The position numbers and the translations under genes are program-made. A stretch of 51,017 nt of DNA from an uncultured Bacteroidota bacterium (lineage in GTDB: Bacteria; Bacteroidota; Bacteroidia; UKL13-3), in the NCBI GenBank assembly GCA_903883965.1, contig CAISCU010000028.1, forward strand, positions 1 through 51,017, written 5' to 3'. This document shows, piece after piece, positions 45,199 through 51,017 of the stretch. Numbering within the stretch: position 1 is the stretch's first letter; every line of letters starts with the position of its first letter. Under the pieces are notes generated by a model. The model was not told where the DNA came from and made no database searches. It saw nothing but the letters and a program-made list of their open reading frames with translations.

Positions 45199-46269
45199 TT
45201 AGCTTTTTAATTTTTCGAAAGCTTGCATGGCATCAACCAATGCTTTTACACTTTCTAATTCAAGCGCATTATACAAAGAAGCCCTTAAGCCCCCAACTGA
45301 ACGGTGACCTTTTAATCCACTTAAGTTGTGTGATTTGCACAATTTAAAGAACTCCTCTTCCAAACTTGGGTCATTCAAAACAAAATTCACATTCATTCTG
45401 CTCCTGTCTTCTAAACTAACAGTGCCCTTAAAAAGAGGGTTGCGGTCTATTTCAGCATACAATAAATCTGCTTTTTCTTTGTTGCGAGCTTCCATGGCTT
45501 CTAAACCAATTGATTTGATCCAACGCAGCGTGTGCATGGTTACAAATATGGCAAACACACTTGGGGTATTGTACATGCTGCCATTTTCTATGTGAATTCT
45601 GTAGTCCAACATGGTTGGAATTTTACGCTTGATTGTTGCCAAAAAATCTTTTCTGATAACTGCTAATGTTGCACCCGCAGGCCCCATGTTCTTTTGAGCT
45701 CCGGCATAGATCATTGCAAATTTTGAAGCGTCGATGGGTCTGCTAAAAATATCACTACTCATGTCACATACAACAGGCACATTGGTTTGAGGATAATCAA
45801 ACATTTCAGTTCCATAAATGGTATTGTTTGAAGTGCAATGAAAATAAGCTGCATCGGCAGGAATTGGGTAGCCTTTTGGAATGTATGAATAGTTTTTATC
45901 TTCAGAACTAGCTACTACATCTACTTGTCCAAAAAAACCTGCTTCTTTTATGGCCCTTTTGGCCCAAACACCTGTATTTAAATACGCTGCTTTTTGACCA
46001 TCATTTAAAAAATTCATAGGAACCATGTCAAATTGCAAGCTGGCTCCACCTTGTAAAAACACCACTTCATAATCATCGCCTACTTTCAGGAGATCCTTAA
46101 CCAATTGTGTTGCCTCTGTAACAACCGCTTCGTATTCTTTGCTTCTATGACTGATTTCTATTAAGGATAATCCTGTGCCTGCAAAATCTTTCAAAGCTTC
46201 GATACTGGCTTCAATAGCAGATGCCGGCAAAATAGCTGGACCGGCAGAAAAATTGTGAATTTTACTCAT
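45199..46269 (-). CDS. serC: Phosphoserine aminotransferase
   Basis: A 356-residue class V PLP aminotransferase that converts 3-phosphohydroxypyruvate and glutamate to phosphoserine. It begins MSKIHNFSAGPAILP, the family start. The PLP lysine is Lys193 in YAGAQKNMGPAG. FLQGGASLQFDMVPMN and HRSVGGLRASLYN are also characteristic. The ATG at 46269 is used; an in-frame upstream reading to 46326 would add 19 residues with no family counterpart. It is the first gene of serC-serA-DUF1015. Confidence 0.96.
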   Translation of the reverse strand: MSKIHNFSAGPAILPASAIEASIEALKDFAGTGLSLIEISHRSKEYEAVVTEATQLVKDLLKVGDDYEVVFLQGGASLQFDMVPMNFLNDGQKAAYLNTGVWAKRAIKEAGFFGQVDVVASSEDKNYSYIPKGYPIPADAAYFHCTSNNTIYGTEMFDYPQTNVPVVCDMSSDIFSRPIDASKFAMIYAGAQKNMGPAGATLAVIRKDFLATIKRKIPTMLDYRIHIENGSMYNTPSVFAIFVTMHTLRWIKSIGLEAMEARNKEKADLLYAEIDRNPLFKGTVSLEDRSRMNVNFVLNDPSLEEEFFKLCKSHNLSGLKGHRSVGGLRASLYNALELESVKALVDAMQAFEKLKS

Positions 46270-46332
46270 GTGTTTTAGAATGGATATGCGAATTAAGGAA
46301 ACCAAATGTGATTTTTTCAATTTCAAATCATT

Positions 46333-46340
46333 TATTTTCG
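46333..46340 (+). promoter_or_regulatory. Candidate -7 box of the 46345 gene
   Basis: TATTTTCG (TAnnTTTG with one C) ends four bases before the ATG at 46345. No TTG sits at the expected -33 position, so the site is tentative. If used, the mRNA would be leaderless. Confidence 0.35.
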
Positions 46341-46344
46341 TTTC

Positions 46345-46935
46345 ATGAATTTAATCATCAGTCAAATTTTATATCTAATACACAATCGAATTCTATTCAC
46401 TTTGGTTCTTTTGGGCTTTACCTTATCTGTAAATGCACAACGCAAATTGGTACCATTAGATGATCAAGCACCCATTGAAACAGCACCAACTAATAGTATT
46501 TTGGACAATAAGGACCGGTGGCGCTTTGGAGGCAACTTTACTGCTGGATTTTCTGATGGTGGCGGCATGTTGTTGCTACAACCAATTGCAGGATATTTAT
46601 TAAAACCTAAAACCATGGTAGGTGGTGGATTTACCTATATTTATTATGCACAATCATACAGGGGTGTTAAATATGAATCAAGCATTTATGGACCGCAGAT
46701 TTTTGCCCGTCAAGGTTTGATTTCGTCTTTGCAGGCTCATGCCGAATACATGCCCATTAACTTACAAAGTTATACTAAAAAAGACCAACGAGACTGGTTG
46801 CATCAATTGTATGTTGGAGGTGGAATGATGCCTGATAAAGGTGTTTATATTTTGCTCCTTTACAATGTTTTGTATGATGCAAATACCAGCCCTTTTGGAA
46901 GCCCTTGGGACATCCGCATTGGCATGATGTTTTAA
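46345..46935 (+). CDS. Small exported outer-membrane-like protein
   Basis: A 196-residue protein with a hydrophobic N-terminal stretch (about 13-31) ending SVNAQ, a typical signal-peptide end in this phylum. The mature part begins with an acidic linker and continues as alternating strands rich in Gly and aromatics (RWRFGGNFTAGFSDGGGMLL, TMVGGGFTYIYY, LHQLYVGGGMM, DIRIGMMF), ending in Phe. This fits a small outer-membrane barrel. I do not recognise a named family. It is divergent from serC and ends tail to tail with the rhomboid gene, sharing TTAA. Confidence 0.7.
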   Translation: MNLIISQILYLIHNRILFTLVLLGFTLSVNAQRKLVPLDDQAPIETAPTNSILDNKDRWRFGGNFTAGFSDGGGMLLLQPIAGYLLKPKTMVGGGFTYIYYAQSYRGVKYESSIYGPQIFARQGLISSLQAHAEYMPINLQSYTKKDQRDWLHQLYVGGGMMPDKGVYILLLYNVLYDANTSPFGSPWDIRIGMMF

Positions 46936-47552
46936 AACCAGTTTTTAACTTGCATCAAACAGTACAATCCAATTTCTGGTTTCAAAAAAATGGGGAAAAT
47001 AAATCCATAAACAGCACCATAGAAATGCGCTTCATGGTTAATTCTGTCACTCATTTGTTTAGCGGCATAACTCGAATAGTACAAGTAGATAGCTCCCATT
47101 GCAAATCCAGGAATGCCAAAATAAAATTTTTGTAAGGGATGAAATAAAATTGATGCAAAAACCACTGCAGACGTTGCTCCTGAAGCACCCAAAGAAAGAT
47201 AATTAGGGTTGTTGTGTTCTTTAAATAGAGAACTCGTATGTGCGGCAACAATAGAACTGGTGTACATGGCTGCAAATAAGACTTTTCCTACAGGGCCAAA
47301 AAACTGAATAAATTCAGATTCTACCATGGGTCCAAAAGCAAACAACACAAACATATTGAGCAATAAATGCGACCAATCAGCATGTAAAAATCCGGCTGTC
47401 ACCAAACGCCAATATTCTTTGTTTTTGCGAACTCTGTATGGGCTCAAAATGGCTTCTGACAAAATACGGGAATCAGAAAAAGCACCTATGCTGACCAATA
47501 CAGTAATTGCAATGAGCCAATAGGTAGCTGGCATGTTATTAAATGCATTCAT
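46932..47552 (-). CDS. Rhomboid-family intramembrane serine protease
   Basis: A 206-residue six-helix membrane protein. The catalytic Ser124 lies in LGASGATSA (the GxSG motif) and the catalytic His176 in NHEAHFYGAVYG. WRLVTAGFLHADWSHLLLNM carries the conserved His/Asn oxyanion-side residues in helix 2. Rhomboids cut membrane-spanning substrates within the bilayer. Substrates are unknown. It converges with the small outer-membrane gene (4-nt overlap) and diverges from the phosphoesterase gene. Confidence 0.93.
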   Translation of the reverse strand: MNAFNNMPATYWLIAITVLVSIGAFSDSRILSEAILSPYRVRKNKEYWRLVTAGFLHADWSHLLLNMFVLFAFGPMVESEFIQFFGPVGKVLFAAMYTSSIVAAHTSSLFKEHNNPNYLSLGASGATSAVVFASILFHPLQKFYFGIPGFAMGAIYLYYSSYAAKQMSDRINHEAHFYGAVYGFIFPIFLKPEIGLYCLMQVKNWF

Positions 47553-47625
47553 TTCACAAAGGTACCTAATTCAACAAAAATACTTTTGGCAATTGGCTAT
47601 TCATTTTTTTGAGTTGATTTGTAGG

Positions 47626-48126
47626 GTGAAGCAAATTGGAATTTTAAGCGATACGCATGGATATATACCAAAATCATTGTTTGATTTTTTTTCGAATTGT
47701 GATGAAATATGGCATGCTGGTGATTGGGGAAGCCTAGAACTGGTGAAAGAACTGTCAAATTTTAAACCTTTAAAAACGGTTTATGGCAATATTGATGGCC
47801 CTGAATTGAGGCAGCAAATGCCCGAAGTTTTAACCTTTACTATTGAAAATTTAGAGGTATGCATGTTACATATTGGCGGATATCCAGGGAAATACACCCC
47901 ACTATTTAAGAAAACAGCAATGCATCATCCATTTGATTTAATGGTATGTGGGCATTCACATATTTTAAAGGCCATGAGAGACCCAAATTCGGGCATGATG
48001 CATCTGAATCCAGGGGCTGCGGGTATTCATGGATTTCATTCGGTATGTACCGCCATGCGTTTAAAAATAGCCGATAAAAGATTATTTGACCTTGAAATTT
48101 GGGAATGTCCAAAGCACTCAGCATGA
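47626..48126 (+). CDS. YfcE/MJ0936-like metallophosphoesterase
   Basis: A 166-residue calcineurin-like phosphodiesterase. The dinuclear metal site is visible: Asp9 and His11 (LSDTHGY), Asp in HAGDWGS, Asn in YGNIDG, the His pair in VCGHSHI, and NPGA near the end. The GTG at 47626 is preferred because it puts the LSDTHG motif at residue 8, as in family members of 160-185 residues. The ATG at 47533 would add 31 residues and overlap the divergent rhomboid gene. The physiological substrate is unknown. Confidence 0.88.
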   Translation: MKQIGILSDTHGYIPKSLFDFFSNCDEIWHAGDWGSLELVKELSNFKPLKTVYGNIDGPELRQQMPEVLTFTIENLEVCMLHIGGYPGKYTPLFKKTAMHHPFDLMVCGHSHILKAMRDPNSGMMHLNPGAAGIHGFHSVCTAMRLKIADKRLFDLEIWECPKHSA

Positions 48127-48146
48127 CAACCTTTTAATTTAATTCG

Positions 48147-48175
48147 TTGACTTAAAAAAATAATTCATTATTTTG
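48147..48175 (+). promoter_or_regulatory. Candidate promoter of the M43 protease gene
   Basis: TTG at 48147-48149 is followed after 19 nt by TATTTTG at 48169-48175, which is TAnnTTTG with one base missing. The predicted start near 48181 leaves a leader of about 20 nt before the ATG at 48200. Confidence 0.4.
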
Positions 48176-48199
48176 CCCTCCAAACGAGTATTAACAACT

Positions 48200-50413
48200 A
48201 TGAAGAAGTTATTATTAATTGCATCTTTAGCCATTTTAGGTACAACATCTAGTCTGCAAGCACAAAACTCTTGTGGAACAGACCATGATTTTGCTGAAAA
48301 AGCAAGGAAACATCCTGAATTGATCGAAGCCAGAAAAAAATTCGACGCTGGTTTTAAAGAGTATATCAAAAGCTACAAACCCAGTTCAGGCCTTAACAAA
48401 AAAGGTTCAAGTCCTAAATACATTATACCGGTTGTAGTGCATGTTTTGCATGACAATGGAGCTGAAAATATCAGCGATGCTCAAATTAAGAGTGAAATTG
48501 ACTTTTTAAATTTGAGTTTCAGAAATTTAGTAAGCGATTCTATCAACCGCAGACAAGATACTTTCAATGGTACATTTTACAGTTACAAGCAATTGGCAAC
48601 AGATGCTGAAGTTGAATTCAGGTTGGCTAAAAATGACCCTCAAGGGAACTGTACCAATGGTATCGTAAGGGTTCAAACACCTCTCACAAATAAAGGAAAC
48701 GACGAGTTAAAACCAATTAGCGTTTGGGATACCAAAAGGTATTATAATATTTGGGTAGTAAGAGGCATCAACAAAGGCAATTCAGTTGGAGTAGCAGGAT
48801 ATGCTCAATTCCCTATGGGTTTTAGTGGAGGAGCTTCTACTGATGGTATTATGGTTATTCACCAAGAATTTGGAAACATTGGTACTTCACAAGCTGGTCA
48901 AACACCAAATGTAACTACTAGTACACATGAAACAGGACACTGGTTAGGTTTGTATCATCCATTCCAAACTCAAGTAGATACCTGCGAGATGAACGGTGAT
49001 GAAATTTTAGATACACCTCCAACCTATTTTACAGCAACTTCTAACGAACCGTTAAGGAACCGTTGCAACAACAAAAATTTCAATTCTTGTACTATGGATG
49101 TACCTGATTTGCCAGACATGCAAGAAAATTACATGGATTATTTTATTGGCAATTGTGCCAGTAACATGTTTACCAAAGAACAAGTAGCCCGTATGCATTA
49201 TGTATTGGAAACATACAGAAGTGGCTTGTGGTCTGCAGAAAATTTAGCCTTAACTGGTGTGTTAAACCAAACTCCAAGCAATTGCAAACCTATTGCTGCT
49301 TTCAATAGCCCAAGCAGAAATACTTGTATTGGAAACAGTTTATCTTTTAACGACTACTCATTTAATGGAACTGTTACCAACTACAATTGGTCTTTCCCTG
49401 GTGGAACACCATCAAGCTCAACAGCTAAAAGACCTACCATTAAGTATGATGTAGCAGGAACTTATGATGTCACTTTAATTGTTACTGGCCCTGGTGGATC
49501 TGATACTATTGTAAAACCTAATTATGTAACCATTCAGGCTAATACAGCCAATCCTAAAGGTTTTTACACTGTTGACTGGTGGTACCAAAACAACTGGCAA
49601 GAACAAGGTTGGTCTTTTGAATATGAAAGTCCAAACAGAAAATTTGAACGTACAACTGCAGCATCATACAACCAAAATGCGAGTATGTTTTTACCTAAAG
49701 ATCCATTCAATCAATTGATGACAGTAGGAACAACAGCTTCTTTAATCTCACCTTCTTTTGATTTCAGTGGCACTCCTACTGGTTATTTTGCTTTTGATTA
49801 TGCATTTGCTCAAGGTCGTCTGCCATCATCAATTGGTGGAGGAGCAACCAATGAAGAAATTAAAGTATATGTTTCTACTGATTGTGGTAAAACTTGGACT
49901 CCCAAAACAACAATAGGCTCTTCTTCAATTTCTACTATAGGAAACAATGCATCGAGCATTCTTGCTAGCTCTGTCAACTTTGTTCCAGCTGATCAAGGAA
50001 AATGGAAAGATGTTGTTATTTCTGGTGCAACCATCCCGAACAATTCAAATGTAAAGTTCAAGATTGATTTCAAATACCAAGGAGGAAATAATTTCTTCTT
50101 AGACAATGTGCGATTAGGTTCAAATACTGGAAACGGTGAATTATTAAGCGAAGAGCTGAAATTAAGCGTTCAACCAAACCCATTTGCATCAAGCACTAAA
50201 TTGAGGTATTTCTTGAGCAACCGCAAACAAGTAGAAATTCGCATCATTGACATCACAGGTAAAGAAATTGCCACTTTATTCAATGGCGAACAAACTGCCG
50301 GAACGCAAGAAATTGAAATAGGTAAAAGTCAATTCCAACTCAGTTCAGGTATCTATTTTGTAAGCTTGAACATTGATGGACAAAAATTCTCTAAAAAAAT
50401 AGTTGTTGAATAA
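48200..50413 (+). CDS. Secreted M43-type metalloprotease with PKD and T9SS domains
   Basis: A 737-residue secreted protease. The signal peptide is at 1-22 (ending LQAQ). The metzincin zinc site is HETGHWLGLYH with ligands His243, His247 and His253 and catalytic Glu244, and the Met-turn is ENYMDYF, as in pappalysin-like (M43) proteases. A PKD domain follows (about 375-450, YNWSFPGGTPSSSTAK and AGTYDVTLIVTGPGG). A jelly-roll-like region comes next (about 460-650). The last 80 residues (LSVQPNPFASSTKLRYFL to FSKKIVVE) form a type A type IX secretion sorting domain. The ATG at 48200 is chosen because it begins a normal signal peptide. A strong terminator follows. Confidence 0.94.
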   Translation: MKKLLLIASLAILGTTSSLQAQNSCGTDHDFAEKARKHPELIEARKKFDAGFKEYIKSYKPSSGLNKKGSSPKYIIPVVVHVLHDNGAENISDAQIKSEIDFLNLSFRNLVSDSINRRQDTFNGTFYSYKQLATDAEVEFRLAKNDPQGNCTNGIVRVQTPLTNKGNDELKPISVWDTKRYYNIWVVRGINKGNSVGVAGYAQFPMGFSGGASTDGIMVIHQEFGNIGTSQAGQTPNVTTSTHETGHWLGLYHPFQTQVDTCEMNGDEILDTPPTYFTATSNEPLRNRCNNKNFNSCTMDVPDLPDMQENYMDYFIGNCASNMFTKEQVARMHYVLETYRSGLWSAENLALTGVLNQTPSNCKPIAAFNSPSRNTCIGNSLSFNDYSFNGTVTNYNWSFPGGTPSSSTAKRPTIKYDVAGTYDVTLIVTGPGGSDTIVKPNYVTIQANTANPKGFYTVDWWYQNNWQEQGWSFEYESPNRKFERTTAASYNQNASMFLPKDPFNQLMTVGTTASLISPSFDFSGTPTGYFAFDYAFAQGRLPSSIGGGATNEEIKVYVSTDCGKTWTPKTTIGSSSISTIGNNASSILASSVNFVPADQGKWKDVVISGATIPNNSNVKFKIDFKYQGGNNFFLDNVRLGSNTGNGELLSEELKLSVQPNPFASSTKLRYFLSNRKQVEIRIIDITGKEIATLFNGEQTAGTQEIEIGKSQFQLSSGIYFVSLNIDGQKFSKKIVVE

Positions 50414-50430
50414 CAGCCACTTCAAATAAG

Positions 50431-50468
50431 AAAAAGCGCTTTGGAAACCCCAAAGCGCTTTTTTTTTT
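50431..50468 (+). terminator. Intrinsic terminator after the M43 gene
   Basis: A 14-bp stem, AAAAAGCGCTTTGG pairing with CCAAAGCGCTTTTT, with a loop of a few bases and a run of about nine T, 18 nt after the stop codon. It is the clearest protein-gene terminator in the window. Confidence 0.9.
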
Positions 50469-50496
50469 GGTAATCAAATTAGGAATATTATTTTCG
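50467..50496 (+). promoter_or_regulatory. Promoter of tRNA-Ser
   Basis: TTG (50467-50469), at the end of the preceding terminator's T run, is followed after 19 nt by TATTTTCG (50489-50496), one base from TAnnTTTG. The tRNA starts four bases after the box, so transcription would begin at or next to the mature 5' end. Confidence 0.55.
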
Positions 50497-50500
50497 CACC

Positions 50501-50588
50501 GGAGAGTTGGCAGAGTGGTCGATTGCGGCAGTCTTGAAAACTGTTGTCTGTAACAGGACCTGGGGTTCGAATCCCTAACTCTCCGCCA
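50501..50588 (+). tRNA. tRNA-Ser (anticodon TGA)
   Basis: An 88-nt type II tRNA. The acceptor stem GGAGAGT/ACTCTCC is perfect, followed by discriminator G and an encoded CCA. The anticodon loop CTTGAAA, on stem GCAGT/ACTGT, gives anticodon TGA. A long variable arm (about 50543-50560) is typical of tRNA-Ser. The T-loop is TTCGAAT. Confidence 0.97.
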
Positions 50589-50595
50589 GAAGATG

Positions 50596-50630
50596 AAAGC
50601 CTTAACGCAGTTAAGGCTTTTTCTTTTTTA
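50596..50630 (+). terminator. Intrinsic terminator of tRNA-Ser
   Basis: An 11-bp stem, AAAGCCTTAAC pairing with GTTAAGGCTTT around loop GCA, followed by TTCTTTTTT. It lies 8 nt after the encoded CCA. Confidence 0.85.
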
Positions 50631-50668
50631 AAGACTTCCCAAGTGCCCCAAGCACTTGAGGAAGGATA

Positions 50669-50703
50669 TAAAAAAGAAAAAGAAGCCCACCGAAGGTGGG
50701 CTT
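50669..50703 (-). terminator. Minus-strand intrinsic terminator
   Basis: Read on the minus strand, AAGCCCACC pairs with GGTGGGCTT around TTC, followed by CTTTTTCTTTTTT. It would stop a transcript arriving from the right, which suggests a minus-strand gene beyond the window edge. Confidence 0.7.
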
Positions 50704-50726
50704 TCATCTTCTGAAGCCTCCCCCTT

Positions 50727-50755
50727 GGGATCAGCGCTCGCAGAGCGCTAATCCC
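50727..50755. repeat. Inverted repeat (hairpin)
   Basis: GGGAT-C-AGCGCTC pairs with GAGCGCT-A-ATCCC around GCA, 12 pairs with one C/A mismatch. No T run follows on either strand, so it is not a simple terminator. It lies between the near-palindrome and the tandem palindromes. Confidence 0.6.
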
Positions 50756-50781
50756 ACTCAATATTTATTGTTCGAAACAAT

Positions 50782-51017
50782 AGCTTCCGAAGGAAGCGTA
50801 TCTAGAATACAAAAGCTTCCGAAGGAAGCGCATCTAAAACACATTAGCTTCCGAAGGAAGCCTCTCTAAAATTCATCAGCTTCCGAAGGAAGCGTCCTTT
50901 CCAAACAGCACTTGTTAGAACACAAAAGCTTCCGAAGGAAGCGTCATCCCAAACAGCATTTGTTAGAAGATGAAAGCTTCCGAAGGATGCACAATCTTCA
51001 GAATACCAGCTTCCGAA
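50782..51017. repeat. Tandem array of 17-nt palindromic units
   Basis: Seven copies of AGCTTCCGAAGGAAGCG start at 50782, 50814, 50846, 50878, 50927, 50975 and 51008, the last cut by the window end. Each can form a 6-bp hairpin, GCTTCC/GGAAGC. The first four are exactly 32 nt apart with AT-rich 15-nt gaps. The next gaps are 32 and 31 nt and resemble each other (both contain CAAACAGCA followed by TTGTTAGAA). Copies at 50846 and 50975 each carry changes near the end. No gene is seen in 50714-51017. The array continues to the right. Confidence 0.85.

Larger units (their letters stand above)
50588..50713 (+). repeat. 126-nt near-palindrome with three inner hairpins
   Basis: The outer arms CAGAAGATGAAAGCC (from 50588) and its reverse complement (to 50713) pair over 15 nt. 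Inside are a left hairpin (50596-50620), a second inverted pair of T/C-rich and A/G-rich tracts (50614-50630 with 50669-50687), a central hairpin AAGTGC/GCACTT (50641-50657) and a right hairpin (50683-50703). The whole could fold as a cloverleaf-like or cruciform structure. It begins on the last base of tRNA-Ser. Its two lateral hairpins act as terminators on opposite strands. Confidence 0.75.

Noticed and set aside
50474-50761. A 95-codon minus-strand ORF over tRNA-Ser and its terminators
   Set aside because: It is the antisense of a tRNA and two hairpins; the peptide GIRTPGPVTDNSFQDC is a typical tRNA-Ser artefact.
50782-51017. The tandem palindromes as a second CRISPR array
   Set aside because: The gaps are partly repeated, very short (15 nt) in the first part, and the unit is only 17 nt, so it lacks unique spacers.

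Overview
The window is a piece of an AT-rich Bacteroidota chromosome. The evidence is of several kinds. There is a 46-nt CRISPR repeat of the type II-C kind found in that phylum. Promoter-like sites match the phylum's unusual -33/-7 consensus (TTTG, about 19 nt, TAnnTTTG). There is a TonB-dependent receptor with a carboxypeptidase-like N-terminal domain, a lipoprotein member of the Omp85 family (TamL type), a PKD protein with a gliding-associated (CHU_C type) C-terminus, and a metalloprotease with a type IX secretion sorting domain. MurA carries Asp in place of the catalytic Cys. I cannot place the organism below phylum.

Layout. 1-1653: the end of a CRISPR array with 22 repeats visible; it runs off the left edge and no cas genes are in view. 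1656-1843: tRNA-His with its terminator and promoter. 1886-3917: an oxidative-stress-type cluster on the minus strand (Tat-exported Mn-type superoxide dismutase, YceI-like protein, pirin). 4107-5852: peptidase T and a RidA-family deaminase. 5858-16903: an exopolysaccharide/O-antigen locus. A WecA-type initiating transferase and an acyltransferase on the plus strand converge on a seven-gene minus-strand operon in which every junction overlaps (Wza-like exporter, Wzz, Wzy, Wzx and three glycosyltransferases).

17043-25992: an envelope run on the plus strand with a TonB-dependent receptor, a 1036-residue TPR protein, an outer-membrane barrel, murA and a thioredoxin-fold protein without its cysteines. 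26034-27802: grpE-dnaJ. 28672-32103: an ABC exporter pair and an MFS transporter. 32100-35392: Lon protease and a TrmH-family methyltransferase, the latter divergent from TamL. 37700-41479: a 1259-residue PKD protein. 41634-46269: MtaB, then serC-serA-DUF1015. 46345-50413: a small envelope protein, a rhomboid protease, a YfcE-like phosphoesterase and a secreted M43 protease. 50431-51017: a terminator, tRNA-Ser(UGA), a 126-nt near-palindrome and a tandem array of small palindromes reaching the right edge.

The gene set is mostly housekeeping and cell envelope. The parts most worth a second look are: a complete Bacteroidota promoter inside every CRISPR repeat, in an array whose transcription-start end abuts a tRNA terminator and so has no leader; the palindromic and tandem-repeat region beside tRNA-Ser; promoter boxes ending exactly 4 nt before three gene starts; the start of tamL, for which no ordinary ATG works; and the redox-dead thioredoxin fold after murA.
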